Part shown: positions 6,440 to 15,799 of the stretch, one piece after another
Layout: each line of letters opens with the position of its first letter
Position numbering within the stretch: position 1 is the first letter of the stretch
Assembly: GCA_035316885.1 (NCBI GenBank)
Contig: DATHII010000218.1
Coordinates: forward strand, 1-20,922
Direction: 5' to 3'
DNA from: DASRTE01 sp035316885
GTDB taxonomy: Bacteria; Actinomycetota; Actinomycetes; Jiangellales; Jiangellaceae
DNA length: 20,922 bases
Program-made: the position numbers and the translations under genes
The notes under the pieces: generated by a model
Databases searched by the model: none
Seen by the model: the letters and a program-made list of their open reading frames with translations, nothing else
What the model was told of the DNA's origin: nothing

Positions 6440-8161
6440 ATGGCCGTGACGATCAACGACGCGCCCGAGAGTGTCCTCGATACCCTCGGCGTGCTGCGCG
6501 AACGGGTCGGCGCGCTCAGCCTTCCGCTCGAGCTTCCGGGGGCGCCCGAAGCCCGTCGGACGGGGCGCGAGATCGTCGCCCAGCTCGACGACTACGTGCT
6601 CCCGCGGCTGCGCGAGATCGACGCACCGGTGCTCGCCGTGGTCGGCGGCTCGACCGGTGCCGGCAAGTCGACACTGGTCAACGCCGTGGTGGGCCGGCCG
6701 ATCAGCGAGACCGGCGTGCTGCGGCCCACGACGAGATCGCCGGTCCTCGCCTTCCACCCCGCCGACGCCGACTGGTTCACCGGGGACCGGATCCTCCCGG
6801 ACCTCGCCCGGGTCACCGCCGGCGAACTCGCCGGTCCAGGCACCCTGCACCTGGTGGCCGACGAGGCAGTCCCGCAGGGCTTGGCGCTGCTCGACGCCCC
6901 CGACGTCGACTCCGTGGTCAGCGAGAACAGACTGCTCGCGGTCCAGTTGCTTGCCGCGGCCGACCTCTGGATGTTCGTGACGACTGCAGCCCGCTATGCC
7001 GACGCCGTCCCCTGGGACCTGCTGAGTGCGGCCGTCGACCGCAGCGCCGTCATCGCAGTCGTCCTCAACCGCGTCCCGGCCGGAGCGGAGGACGAGGTGC
7101 GCCACCATCTGGCCTCGATGCTCTCCCAGCACGGCCTCGGTGCCGCACCGCTGTTCGTCATCGGTGAGACGAAGGTCGACGACGACGGCATGCTGCCCCC
7201 CGGTCACGCGGCGTCGGTGTCGACATGGCTCGGCGAGCTCGCGTCGGACGCGGCCGCCCGCGCCGAGATCGTGCGGCGAACCCTCGACGGAGCCGTCGCC
7301 GGGATCGTGCGCCGCTCGCCACCGCTGGCCGAGTCCGCGGATGAGCAGTACAGGGCTGCGAGGAGCCTGCGCAAGGCGGCCGAGGTGCCCTATGCCGAAG
7401 CGGCCGAAGCGGTCGACCGGGCCTCGCGTGACGGCAGCCTCCTGCGTGGCGAGGTGCTCGCCCGCTGGCAGGACTTCGTCGGCACCGGTGAGTTCTTCCG
7501 CTCCCTGGAGGACAGGGTGGGCAACCTGCGCGACCGGATCACGGCATTCGTGCGCGGTCGGCCGCAACCGGCCGCGCAGGTCGAGGAGGCGATCGAGCAC
7601 GGCCTCCAGGCGCTGCTGGTCGATGAGGCCGACCGGGCGGCCGAGCGCGCCGACACGTCCTGGCGGGCCACCCCGGCCGGTCGAAGCCTGCTCGGTGCCG
7701 ACGACCTGGCACGGAGCAGTCCCGGTCTCGGCCCGACCGCCGCGGAACAGGTGCGCGCCTGGCAGGGCGCCGTGCTCGACCTGGTGCGAACCGAGGGCCA
7801 GGACAAGCGGTACACAGCGCGGATGCTGTCCTTCGGGCTCAACGGGCTGGCGATCGCGCTCATGATCGTGGTGTTCGCCTCCACGGCGGGGCTCACTGGC
7901 GCCGAGATCGGCATCGCCGGCGGGACGGCGGTGGTCGGCCAGAAGCTGCTCGAGGCGATCTTCGGCGACCAGGCCATCCGGCGTCTCGCCGACGCCGCCC
8001 GGGCCGACCTGGGGCGGCGGGCAGAGACTCTGATGGCGACCGAACGGGCGCGGTTCACCGATCGCCTGGACGCCCTCACGATCCAATCGGGCGCCGGTCA
8101 GGCGTTGCGCGAAGCACTCGTCTGGGTCGGACAGGCCCGGGAGCAGGAGGCGGCCGAATGA
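6440..8161 (+). CDS. Dynamin-like GTPase domain protein, first of a coupled pair
   Basis: The protein has 573 residues. The P-loop is GGSTGAGKST (69-78), preceded by the hydrophobic strand VLAVVG. A G2-like RPTTRSP follows, then a G3 variant DAPD (152-155) and a weak G4 site NRVP (210-213) in place of NKxD. Long Ala/Arg/Glu-rich helical stretches come next, and a hydrophobic segment at about 466-500 (LAIALMIVVFASTAGLTG) that could anchor it in or on the membrane. This layout matches bacterial dynamin-superfamily or YfjP-like GTPases, which remodel or protect membranes; the role here is inferred only. Its TGA overlaps the ATG of the next GTPase gene (ATGA at 8158-8161), so the two are probably made together and may act as a heteromer. 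Confidence 0.83.
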   Translation: MAVTINDAPESVLDTLGVLRERVGALSLPLELPGAPEARRTGREIVAQLDDYVLPRLREIDAPVLAVVGGSTGAGKSTLVNAVVGRPISETGVLRPTTRSPVLAFHPADADWFTGDRILPDLARVTAGELAGPGTLHLVADEAVPQGLALLDAPDVDSVVSENRLLAVQLLAAADLWMFVTTAARYADAVPWDLLSAAVDRSAVIAVVLNRVPAGAEDEVRHHLASMLSQHGLGAAPLFVIGETKVDDDGMLPPGHAASVSTWLGELASDAAARAEIVRRTLDGAVAGIVRRSPPLAESADEQYRAARSLRKAAEVPYAEAAEAVDRASRDGSLLRGEVLARWQDFVGTGEFFRSLEDRVGNLRDRITAFVRGRPQPAAQVEEAIEHGLQALLVDEADRAAERADTSWRATPAGRSLLGADDLARSSPGLGPTAAEQVRAWQGAVLDLVRTEGQDKRYTARMLSFGLNGLAIALMIVVFASTAGLTGAEIGIAGGTAVVGQKLLEAIFGDQAIRRLADAARADLGRRAETLMATERARFTDRLDALTIQSGAGQALREALVWVGQAREQEAAE

Positions 8162-9783
8162 AGCTCCTCCGTCGGCCGGCGCGCTCCGGGCTCCCCGAGC
8201 GGCTCGACGCGCTGGCCGCCGCGGCCGAGGACGGCGAAGGGCGGCTGCCGCCCGAGGTGCTCTACGCAGCACGCGAGGTCGTCGACCGGGCCGGCCAGCG
8301 CCGCCGCCTCTCGGCCGATCACACTGTTGTCGCCCTCGCCGGCGCCACCGGAGGCGGCAAGTCGACCCTGTTCAATGCCGTGGCCGGTATCGAGCTGGCC
8401 CGGGTGGGTCTGCGCCGTCCGACGACGGGCGAGCCGCTGGCCTGCGTCTGGGGCACGCAGGGGGTCACGCCGCTGCTCGAGTGGCTGGGGATCCCGCTGC
8501 GCCACCGGGTGCCGAAGGAGAGCGTCCTCGACTCCGGCGCGGGCGACGCCCTCGACGGCCTTGTCCTGCTCGACCTTCCCGACCACGACTCCACCGACCT
8601 GTCGCACCGGGCACAGGTCGACCGCCTGGTCGAGATGGTGGACTTGTTCGTCTGGGTGCTCGACCCACAGAAGTACGCCGACGCCGTCCTGCACGAGCGC
8701 TACCTGCGGCCGCTGGCCGGCCACGCCTCCGTCACGGTGATCGTCCTCAACCAGATCGACCTGCTCCCACCGACCGACGTCGAGGAGTGCGTCCGCGACC
8801 TCCAGCGCCTGCTGGCCGAGGACGGCCTGCCGAAGGTCCCGGTCATTCCGCTGTCGGCCAAGACCGGCACCGGGGTCTCCAGGTTCGTCTCGGTGCTGCG
8901 GGAGGCCGTGGCCAAGCGCAGGTCCTCCGACGAGCGCGTAGCAGCCGATGTCAGAGGCGTGGCCACGAAGTTGGTGGCGGTGTCCGGTGACGGTGAGCCC
9001 GCGGGCATCGGCGACGACGACCGGCGCCGCCTGGTCAACGCCCTCGCCGCGGCGGCCGGTGTCGACGTGGTGGCCGATGCCGTCGGTCGCTCCTATCGGC
9101 GGCGGGCGCTGGCCGCTACGGGGTGGCCCGTTACGCGGTGGCTCGCGAAGCTGCGCCCCGATCCGCTGCGGCGGCTCCGCCTCGACCGGGAGGGCGTCGA
9201 CCCTCAGCTGATCCGCACGTCGCTGCCTGCCGCGACCCCGGTCCAGCGGGCGCGATCCGACTCGGCCATCCGGCGGCTGGGCGACGCCGCGGCCGACGGG
9301 GTGGGTGGACCGTGGACGGCGACGATCCGCTCCGCCGCCGGGGCAGCGGCGGCCCGCTTGCCCGACGCCCTGGACCAGGCGGTCGCTGCGACCGACTTAC
9401 ACCTCGACCGCCGGCCCCGCTGGTGGTCGGTCGCCGGCGCCGTGCAGTGGGTGGCGCTCGCGGCGGCCGTCGTCGGAGGGCTGTGGCTGCTGGCATTGGC
9501 CGTCGTCGGCCTTCTCCGGCTTCCAGAGATCCCGACCCCGCAGTGGGGATCGGTCCCCGTGCCGACGCTGCTGTTCCTCGGTGGTGTCCTGCTCGGCGTC
9601 GGGCTGGCCGTGGCCTGCGTGGTCGCCGCCCGGGTGGGTGGCGGCCGGCGCGCTGCGGAGGTACGCGGTCGGCTGCGCCAGGCGGTCGGCGAGGCCGCCG
9701 ACGAGATCGTGGTGGCACCGGTCAGGGCAGAGGTCGACCGGTACCGCACGTTCCGTCAGGCGGCCCTGGTCGCCCGCGGCTGA
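8158..9783 (+). CDS. Membrane-anchored GTPase (Era/dynamin-like), second of a coupled pair
   Basis: The protein has 541 residues. It contains a complete set of G motifs: P-loop GATGGGKST (62-70), G2-like RPTTGEP, G3 DLPDHDS (139-145), G4 NQID (198-201) and G5 SAK (233-235). A middle helical region follows. Two transmembrane helices then lie at about 428-457 (VQWVALAAAVVGGLWLLALA) and 470-495 (LLFLGGVLLGVGLAVACVVA), and a short basic/helical tail ends the protein. The hairpin of two helices near the C-terminus resembles the membrane paddle of bacterial dynamin-like proteins. Its G4 is closer to consensus than that of its partner, which suggests one strong and one degenerate GTP site in the pair. 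The start overlaps the stop of the upstream gene. The leader of ssb follows 130 bases later. Confidence 0.84.
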   Translation: MKLLRRPARSGLPERLDALAAAAEDGEGRLPPEVLYAAREVVDRAGQRRRLSADHTVVALAGATGGGKSTLFNAVAGIELARVGLRRPTTGEPLACVWGTQGVTPLLEWLGIPLRHRVPKESVLDSGAGDALDGLVLLDLPDHDSTDLSHRAQVDRLVEMVDLFVWVLDPQKYADAVLHERYLRPLAGHASVTVIVLNQIDLLPPTDVEECVRDLQRLLAEDGLPKVPVIPLSAKTGTGVSRFVSVLREAVAKRRSSDERVAADVRGVATKLVAVSGDGEPAGIGDDDRRRLVNALAAAAGVDVVADAVGRSYRRRALAATGWPVTRWLAKLRPDPLRRLRLDREGVDPQLIRTSLPAATPVQRARSDSAIRRLGDAAADGVGGPWTATIRSAAGAAAARLPDALDQAVAATDLHLDRRPRWWSVAGAVQWVALAAAVVGGLWLLALAVVGLLRLPEIPTPQWGSVPVPTLLFLGGVLLGVGLAVACVVAARVGGGRRAAEVRGRLRQAVGEAADEIVVAPVRAEVDRYRTFRQAALVARG

Positions 9784-9786
9784 GGC

Positions 9787-9833
9787 CTGTCCACAGGTCG
9801 GCTCGGCCTCCGATCGCTGTCCACAGCCGACCT
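9787..9833 (+). promoter_or_regulatory. Two DnaA-box-like repeats within an inverted repeat upstream of ssb
   Basis: CTGTCCACA occurs at 9787-9795 and again at 9817-9825, exactly 30 bases apart and so on the same helix face. Each differs by one base from TTGTCCACA, the DnaA box usual in high-GC actinobacteria. The flanks AGGTCGGCT (9796-9804) and AGCCGACCT (9825-9833) form a perfect 9-base inverted repeat. The elements lie between the second GTPase stop and ssb, where they could bind DnaA or a repressor, or form an RNA hairpin. Confidence 0.45.
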
Positions 9834-9913
9834 CACCGCCATCGCGGACAGCACGGGCTCCGCGGCACGCTCGGGCCGTCCACCACCGGCATGGAGTGCA
9901 CAGGAGGCACCCG

Positions 9914-10471
9914 ATGAGCGACGCGTTCATCACCCTGATCGGCAACATCGCCAGTGAGATCCGCAGCATCAACACCGACCGCGGCACGGCGATCACCAGC
10001 TTCCGCTTCGCCCAGACGCCGCGCCGCATCGACCGCCAGACCGGTCGCTGGGGCGACGGCCCGACCTCGTTCTTCGGCGTCACGTGCTGGCGTGGCCTGG
10101 CCGAGCACGTCGCAGCCTCCCTGCACAAGGGCGATCCGGTCGTTCTGTTCGGCCGTCTGCGGATCCGCGACTGGAAGAACCCCGACGGCCGCAGCGGTCG
10201 CGACGCCGAGATCGACGCGATCTCGATCGGGCACGACCTCTCGAGAGGCACGTCGCGGTTCACGCGGGTCACGCGCGACCGGGCCGACCAGGCCGACGAG
10301 AACGAGGTGGCCGCGAGCATGCGCATGGAGCTGCTCGTCGAGGAGCAGGCCGAGGCCGCGGGCGAGTCCCTCGACCGGGAGGCGGCTGCACGAGCCGGCA
10401 ACCCGGACGGTTCAGCGACGGCCGATGTGGTCTTCGCGTCCGCCGGGAGCGACCGCGACCGGGCCGCCTAG
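9914..10471 (+). CDS. ssb: Single-stranded DNA-binding protein (secondary SSB)
   Basis: The protein has 185 residues. The N-terminal OB fold is visible from ITLIGNIASEI through FRFAQTPRR, SFFGVTCWRGLAEHVAASL and GDPVVLFGRLRIRDW. It then reaches EIDAISIGHDLSRGTSRF, at about residue 115. The C-terminal 70 residues are acidic and Ala-rich but end in SDRDRAA. They lack the acidic DDDIPF-type tip with which the main bacterial SSB recruits repair proteins. This marks it as a second, specialised SSB rather than the replicative one (usually beside rpsF/rplI). ATG at 9914 follows a good ribosome binding site (AGGAGG, 9902-9907). In M. tuberculosis a similar second SSB (Rv2478c, from memory) also sits beside ettA. 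Confidence 0.88.
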   Translation: MSDAFITLIGNIASEIRSINTDRGTAITSFRFAQTPRRIDRQTGRWGDGPTSFFGVTCWRGLAEHVAASLHKGDPVVLFGRLRIRDWKNPDGRSGRDAEIDAISIGHDLSRGTSRFTRVTRDRADQADENEVAASMRMELLVEEQAEAAGESLDREAAARAGNPDGSATADVVFASAGSDRDRAA

Positions 10472-10512
10472 CGCCGGGCAGTCCTGCTGGCGATTGCAGA
10501 CGCGGCAGCACG

Positions 10513-10518
10513 TAGGCT
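10513..10518 (+). promoter_or_regulatory. Possible -10 box of ettA
   Basis: TAGGCT ends 10 bases before the ettA ATG, and no ribosome binding site stands in the usual place. A leaderless or nearly leaderless transcript is likely. The same TAGGCT precedes the alpha-glucosidase start at 15756. Confidence 0.45.
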
Positions 10519-10528
10519 TGACGGCGCT

Positions 10529-12205
<1,677 letters not shown>

Positions 12206-12226
12206 GCGCGCAGGGGATGATGGCCG

Positions 12227-12676
12227 GTGCCCCGTCACGTCACCCACGTCCCGCTGCGCTGGGCGGACATGGACGCTCTCGGCCACGTCAACAATGTGGT
12301 CTACCTGCGCTACCTGCAGGAAGCTCGCGTCGACATGCTCTTCGTCCACGCGCCCAAGCACGGCGCGGAGCAACTGGCCCGCGGCGTCGTGGTGTCCCGT
12401 CACGAGATCGGCTACCGGGCTCCGCTGCGCTTCCGGCCAGAGCCCGTGCGGGTGGAGACCTGGGTTCGGCGTATCGACGCGGCGTCGTTCACGCTCGGGT
12501 ACGAGGTGCTCGACGAGGCGACCGACGGGACCCGGACGGTGTACGCGGTCGCCTCGTCGGTGCTGGTCCCGTACGAGCTGGACGAGGGTCGGTTGCGCCG
12601 GGTGGCGGCCGAGGAACGCGCCGTGCTCGAGACGTTCCACGAGCCCGACGGGCCGGAACCGGGGAAGGCGACGTGA
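12227..12676 (+). CDS. Hot-dog acyl-CoA thioesterase (4HBT), first of a coupled pair
   Basis: The protein has 149 residues. The 4HBT signature is RWADMDALGHVNNVVYLRYL (residues 11-30), with catalytic-type Asp16 followed by GHVNN and Tyr26, as in YbgC/FadM-like thioesterases that hydrolyse acyl-CoA in the cytosol. The conserved EIGYRAPLRF strand and ETWVRRIDAASF complete the hot-dog fold. GTG at 12227 is the only start consistent with the motif position; the two ATGs just before it are out of frame. The stop TGA (12674-12676) overlaps the ATG of the next gene, a close paralogue, so the two are coupled. The substrate is unknown. Confidence 0.88.
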   Translation: MPRHVTHVPLRWADMDALGHVNNVVYLRYLQEARVDMLFVHAPKHGAEQLARGVVVSRHEIGYRAPLRFRPEPVRVETWVRRIDAASFTLGYEVLDEATDGTRTVYAVASSVLVPYELDEGRLRRVAAEERAVLETFHEPDGPEPGKAT

Positions 12677-13074
12677 TGCGCCATGTCTACGAGTGCGCCG
12701 TGCGCTTCGACGACCTCGACTCCTACGGCCACGTCAACAACGTGACGTTCGTGGAGTACCTGCAGGAGGCCCGCATCGACTTCGTGCACCGCCACCTCGC
12801 CGACGCGCTGGCACCGCACGAGGCGTCCGTCGTCGCGCACCAGGCGATCGACTACCTGAACCCGGTGCCGTTCCGCACCGAGCCGCTGCAGGTCGGCGTG
12901 TGGGTGTCGCGGATCGGGACGTCCTCGTTCGAGGTGTCGTGCGACGTCCGGGACGACGACACGCTGTTCGCTCGTGCGGTCGTGACGCTCGTCGCCTACG
13001 ACGTCGTCGAGCAGCGACCGCGCGCCCTGAGCGCAGCCGAGCACGCCGCTTTGACGAAGTTCCTCGCGCCATGA
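12676..13074 (+). CDS. Hot-dog acyl-CoA thioesterase (4HBT), second of a coupled pair
   Basis: The protein has 132 residues. It carries the same 4HBT signature, FDDLDSYGHVNNVTFVEYLQ (residues 11-30) with Asp15 and GHVNN, but Phe replaces the Tyr of its neighbour at the position three after GHVNN. Further matches are AIDYLNPVPFRTEPLQVGVW and SRIGTSSFEV. ATG at 12676 shares its A with the stop of the first thioesterase; an in-frame GTG three bases earlier is an alternative. The stop overlaps the start of the next gene (ATGA, 13071-13074), giving a tight three-gene unit. The pair probably arose by tandem duplication and could form a heteromeric hot-dog enzyme, which is inference. Confidence 0.87.
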   Translation: MRHVYECAVRFDDLDSYGHVNNVTFVEYLQEARIDFVHRHLADALAPHEASVVAHQAIDYLNPVPFRTEPLQVGVWVSRIGTSSFEVSCDVRDDDTLFARAVVTLVAYDVVEQRPRALSAAEHAALTKFLAP

Positions 13075-13706
13075 CCAGACTCGTACCCCGGCATCCGGCG
13101 GCGGCGGCCGACCTGGCGACCTTCGCGCGCCGGGTGGCGCGCTTCGAGGCCGATGCGGTCATGCGCATCGTCGCCGACGGGTCCGTGGCCGGTTGTTTCG
13201 CCGAGACGCCGTTCGACGCGCTCGCGCTGCGGGCCGTAGCGCTCGCCGAGCCCCTGTCGGCCGACATCGTCGTCGAGGCAGGAACGCTGGCCGCCCGGGC
13301 GGTCGGTACCAACGGCGAGGTGGAACTGCCGCCGGCTCTCCCGGCCCTGCGATGGACGACCAGCCTTCCGCCGCGCTCGGGCTGGAACGAGCTGGCTCGG
13401 CTGGACGGCCGCGACGTCGCCGCCTGGGTGGCTGATGGGGTCGAGGAGTTCCGGCAGCAGGCTGCCGACGTCGCCGGTGGCCTGACGTTGCGCGCAGGTC
13501 GCGCCGCCCTCGAGGGCCTGGCCGCGCAGGTCTGGGACCGCGAGCTCACCGCCGGGGTTCCCCTCCGGCTGGCCCACGCGGCGGAGTCGTACGGCTTCCT
13601 CGGTGATGGCGACGTCGTGCTGCGCGGCATGGGCACCTGGTGGCGGCTCGACGCCCCGCACGGGTCGGTGCTGGCCCGCAGCGGCCTGGCTCTCTTCGCG
13701 TTGTGA
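13071..13706 (+). CDS. Conserved protein of unknown function, coupled to the thioesterases (211 aa)
   Basis: ATG at 13071 overlaps the stop of the second thioesterase. The product is rich in Ala, Leu and Arg, with no signal peptide, no membrane helix and no catalytic motif that I can name. Distinctive strings are PLSADIVVEAGTLAARAVG, RWTTSLPPRSGWNELARLDG and, at the end, MGTWWRLDAPHGSVLARSG. From memory, M. tuberculosis has a conserved hypothetical protein of similar size (Rv2474c) next to a thioesterase-like protein (Rv2475c) in the same gene order, so this may be its counterpart. Its place in the operon suggests a link to acyl-CoA or cofactor metabolism, without direct evidence. Confidence 0.75.
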   Translation: MTRLVPRHPAAAADLATFARRVARFEADAVMRIVADGSVAGCFAETPFDALALRAVALAEPLSADIVVEAGTLAARAVGTNGEVELPPALPALRWTTSLPPRSGWNELARLDGRDVAAWVADGVEEFRQQAADVAGGLTLRAGRAALEGLAAQVWDRELTAGVPLRLAHAAESYGFLGDGDVVLRGMGTWWRLDAPHGSVLARSGLALFAL

Positions 13707-13717
13707 GGCGAACGCTC

Positions 13718-14078
13718 TCATACGGCCGACTCCCGACGATCCGGTCCGTGCCGTCGTCGGCAAATACGTTGCGGCTCTGCCGGCGTCGGAGATTGTGCGC
13801 CAGCAGGCCCGTGCCGAGGAGGGCTCCACCCGCTCAATGCGGGCGAGGTCATCGACCGGGTGGCAAGGCTCGCCCACGCCGACGCCGACGAGGTGGAAGG
13901 CGACCTGGCACTGCTCGGCGTCGCGATCGCAGAAGCCAACGGACACGACCTCATCGATGCCGGTCACTGGCGGGCCGGCACTACCACCGGACCCGCCGAC
14001 CGGCACTGCGCGGCCATGGTTCGCGACGAGGGAGGCGACGTGTTGGCGCTACCGGCCAGCGACGGAACGCCGCCCTGA
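13718..14078 (+). pseudogene. Short broken reading frame of unknown function
   Basis: In one frame the sequence reads PDDPVRAVVGKYVAALPASEIVRQQARAEEG (in two quoted parts: VRAVVGKYVAALPASEIV and RQQARAEEG), ending near 13820. From there the next frame reads LHPLNAGEVIDRVARLAHA, then GDLALLGVAIAEANGHDLID, to a TGA at 14076-14078. Both parts look like genuine protein and join well if one base is missing or two are extra near 13821. No start with a ribosome binding site is visible. The family is unknown. It occupies the otherwise gene-free space between the unknown protein and the convergent alpha-glucosidase. Confidence 0.35.
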
Positions 14079-14109
14079 GCCTCCGGCGTCGGCCAGAGCT
14101 GGCGACAGG

Positions 14110-15756
14110 TCAGGTGGCCAGCCAGACGGCGGCGTCGGTGGGCAGCAGGCCGTCGGCCAGCGGGACGCTGCTCAACAGCACGCGTGAGTGGTCGGGTAGG
14201 TCGACCGGTGTCGGGCCCATGTTCACCGCGCAGGCGAACTCCGGCTCGCGGGCGAAGGCGAGGACGTCGGAGCCCGGGTCGGACAGCCACCGCAGGCGCC
14301 CGTCGCCCAAAGCAGGCAGCTCGCGGCGCATCCGCAGGGCCGTCCGGTAGAGCTCCAGCATCGATCCGGGGTCGTCGCGCTCGGCCTGCACCGACAGCGC
14401 ACCCCAGCCAGGCGGCTGCGGCAGCCAGCAACGTCCGACGCCGAAGCCGTACGACGGCCCCCGGGTCGTCCAGGGCAACGGAACCCGGCAGCCGTCACGG
14501 CCCCGAAGGGTGTGTCTGGAGCGTTTCCAGATCGGGTCCCGCAGGGCGGACTCCGGCAGGTCGAGCACCTCGTGGAGTCCGAGCTCCTCGCCTTGGTAGA
14601 CATAGGCGCCGCCGGGCAGTGCGAGGGTCAGCAGGGCGGCGGCGCGGGCGCGACGGAGCCCGAGGGCGACGTCTACCGGCCCCGCGTCGGCGGCCCGGTC
14701 CACTCCGACCAGCGCGGAGGTCACCTTGCGCCCGTAGCGCGTCACGTGGCGCTCGACATCGTGGTTGGACAGCACCCAAGTGGTCGGTGCGCCGACGACT
14801 CCGATGCTCTGGACCGTGGAATCGATCGTGGCCCGCAACTCCGGCTCCGACCAGGGCGCGCGCAGGTAGTCGAAGTTGAACGCCGTGTGCAGTTCGTCGC
14901 CGCGCACGTAGTCAGCCAGCCGGTCAGGTGCGTCGACCCACGCCTCGGCGACGAACACGCGCGCCGGGTCGTAGGCGTCGGCCACCTCCCGCCATTCGCG
15001 GTAGATGTCGTGGACGCCGTCACGGTCCCAGAACGGGTGGTCCTCGATCCGGGGTGGCTCCAGCAGGTGCTCGTCCTCGTACCCGAGATCGGGCAGGCCG
15101 GTCTGCTTGACCAGACCGTGTGCCACGTCGATGCGGAAGCCGTCGACCCCGCGGTCGAACCAGAACCGCAGCACGTCGAGGAACTCCTCGTGCACGTCGC
15201 GGTCGCTCCAGTTCAGGTCCGGCTGGGTGGTGTCGAACAGATGCAGATACCACTCGCCGGGCGAGCCGTCCCGCTCGGTCACCCGCGTCCATGCCGGCCC
15301 GCCGAACACGCTGAGCCAGTCGTTCGGTGGTAGCAAGCCGTCGGCGCCCACGCCCGGCCGGAAGATGTACCGTGCTCGCTCGCGCGAGCCGGGGGCGGAA
15401 GCGAGTGCCGCCGCGAACCACGCATGCCGGTGCGACGTGTGGTTGGGGACGATGTCGAGCAGGACCCGCAGCCCGGCCGCACGGGCGTCCCGGATCAGTG
15501 CGTCCGCGCCGGCTAGGGTGCCGAACTCCGGCGAGATGTCCCGGAAGTCGGCGACGTCGTAGCCTCCGTCGTTCATCGGCGACGGGTACCAGGGCGTCAC
15601 CCACACGGCGTCGACGCCCAGGTCGCGCAGATAGGGCAAGCGTGAGCGGATACCTGCGATGTCGCCGACGCCGTCACCGGTGCCGTCGGCGAACGAGCGG
15701 ATGTAGACCTGGTAGGTGACGGCGTCACGCCACCAGTCGTGTCGGGGCTCGGTCAC
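14110..15756 (-). CDS. aglA: GH13 alpha-glucosidase (oligo-1,6-glucosidase/AglA type)
   Basis: This 548-residue alpha-amylase superfamily enzyme lacks a signal peptide, so it acts on imported or internal oligosaccharides. The GH13 regions are all present. Region I is DIVPNHTS (101-108); region II GFRIDVAHG carries nucleophile Asp210; region III VFVAEAWV carries acid/base Glu271; region IV SNHDVERH carries Asp333. The N-terminal WWRDAVTYQVYIRSFAD and DLGVDAVWVTPWYPSPMNDG are typical of alpha-glucosidases and trehalose-related hydrolases; the exact linkage cannot be told. GTG at 15756 is chosen because a TAGGCT -10 box ends six bases upstream. It lies 41 bases downstream of the globin gene on the same strand, an order also known from mycobacteria (aglA beside glbO). 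Confidence 0.9.
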   Translation of the reverse strand: MTEPRHDWWRDAVTYQVYIRSFADGTGDGVGDIAGIRSRLPYLRDLGVDAVWVTPWYPSPMNDGGYDVADFRDISPEFGTLAGADALIRDARAAGLRVLLDIVPNHTSHRHAWFAAALASAPGSRERARYIFRPGVGADGLLPPNDWLSVFGGPAWTRVTERDGSPGEWYLHLFDTTQPDLNWSDRDVHEEFLDVLRFWFDRGVDGFRIDVAHGLVKQTGLPDLGYEDEHLLEPPRIEDHPFWDRDGVHDIYREWREVADAYDPARVFVAEAWVDAPDRLADYVRGDELHTAFNFDYLRAPWSEPELRATIDSTVQSIGVVGAPTTWVLSNHDVERHVTRYGRKVTSALVGVDRAADAGPVDVALGLRRARAAALLTLALPGGAYVYQGEELGLHEVLDLPESALRDPIWKRSRHTLRGRDGCRVPLPWTTRGPSYGFGVGRCWLPQPPGWGALSVQAERDDPGSMLELYRTALRMRRELPALGDGRLRWLSDPGSDVLAFAREPEFACAVNMGPTPVDLPDHSRVLLSSVPLADGLLPTDAAVWLAT

Positions 15757-15762
15757 CCGAGC

Positions 15763-15768
15763 AGCCTA
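15763..15768 (-). promoter_or_regulatory. -10 box of the alpha-glucosidase gene (leaderless)
   Basis: TAGGCT on the minus strand, then GCTCGG and the GTG start at 15756. The six-base gap places transcription start at the initiation codon. It gives the glucosidase its own promoter in the short gap after the globin gene. Confidence 0.5.
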
Positions 15769-15784
15769 CGAGTGTCCTCGAGTG

Positions 15785-15799
15785 GACCGCCTAGCGGTC
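15785..15799. repeat. Perfect inverted repeat at the globin stop codon
   Basis: GACCGC (15785-15790), CTA, GCGGTC (15794-15799) form a perfect 6-base stem with a 3-base loop. It overlaps the globin stop codon (15798-15800). No T-run follows, so it may be an attenuating hairpin between globin and glucosidase, an operator, or chance. Confidence 0.35.

Noticed and set aside
6392..8272. A 626-codon minus-strand open frame
   Set aside because: It lies wholly opposite the first GTPase, whose P-loop and membrane helix are clear; long antisense frames are expected at this GC content.
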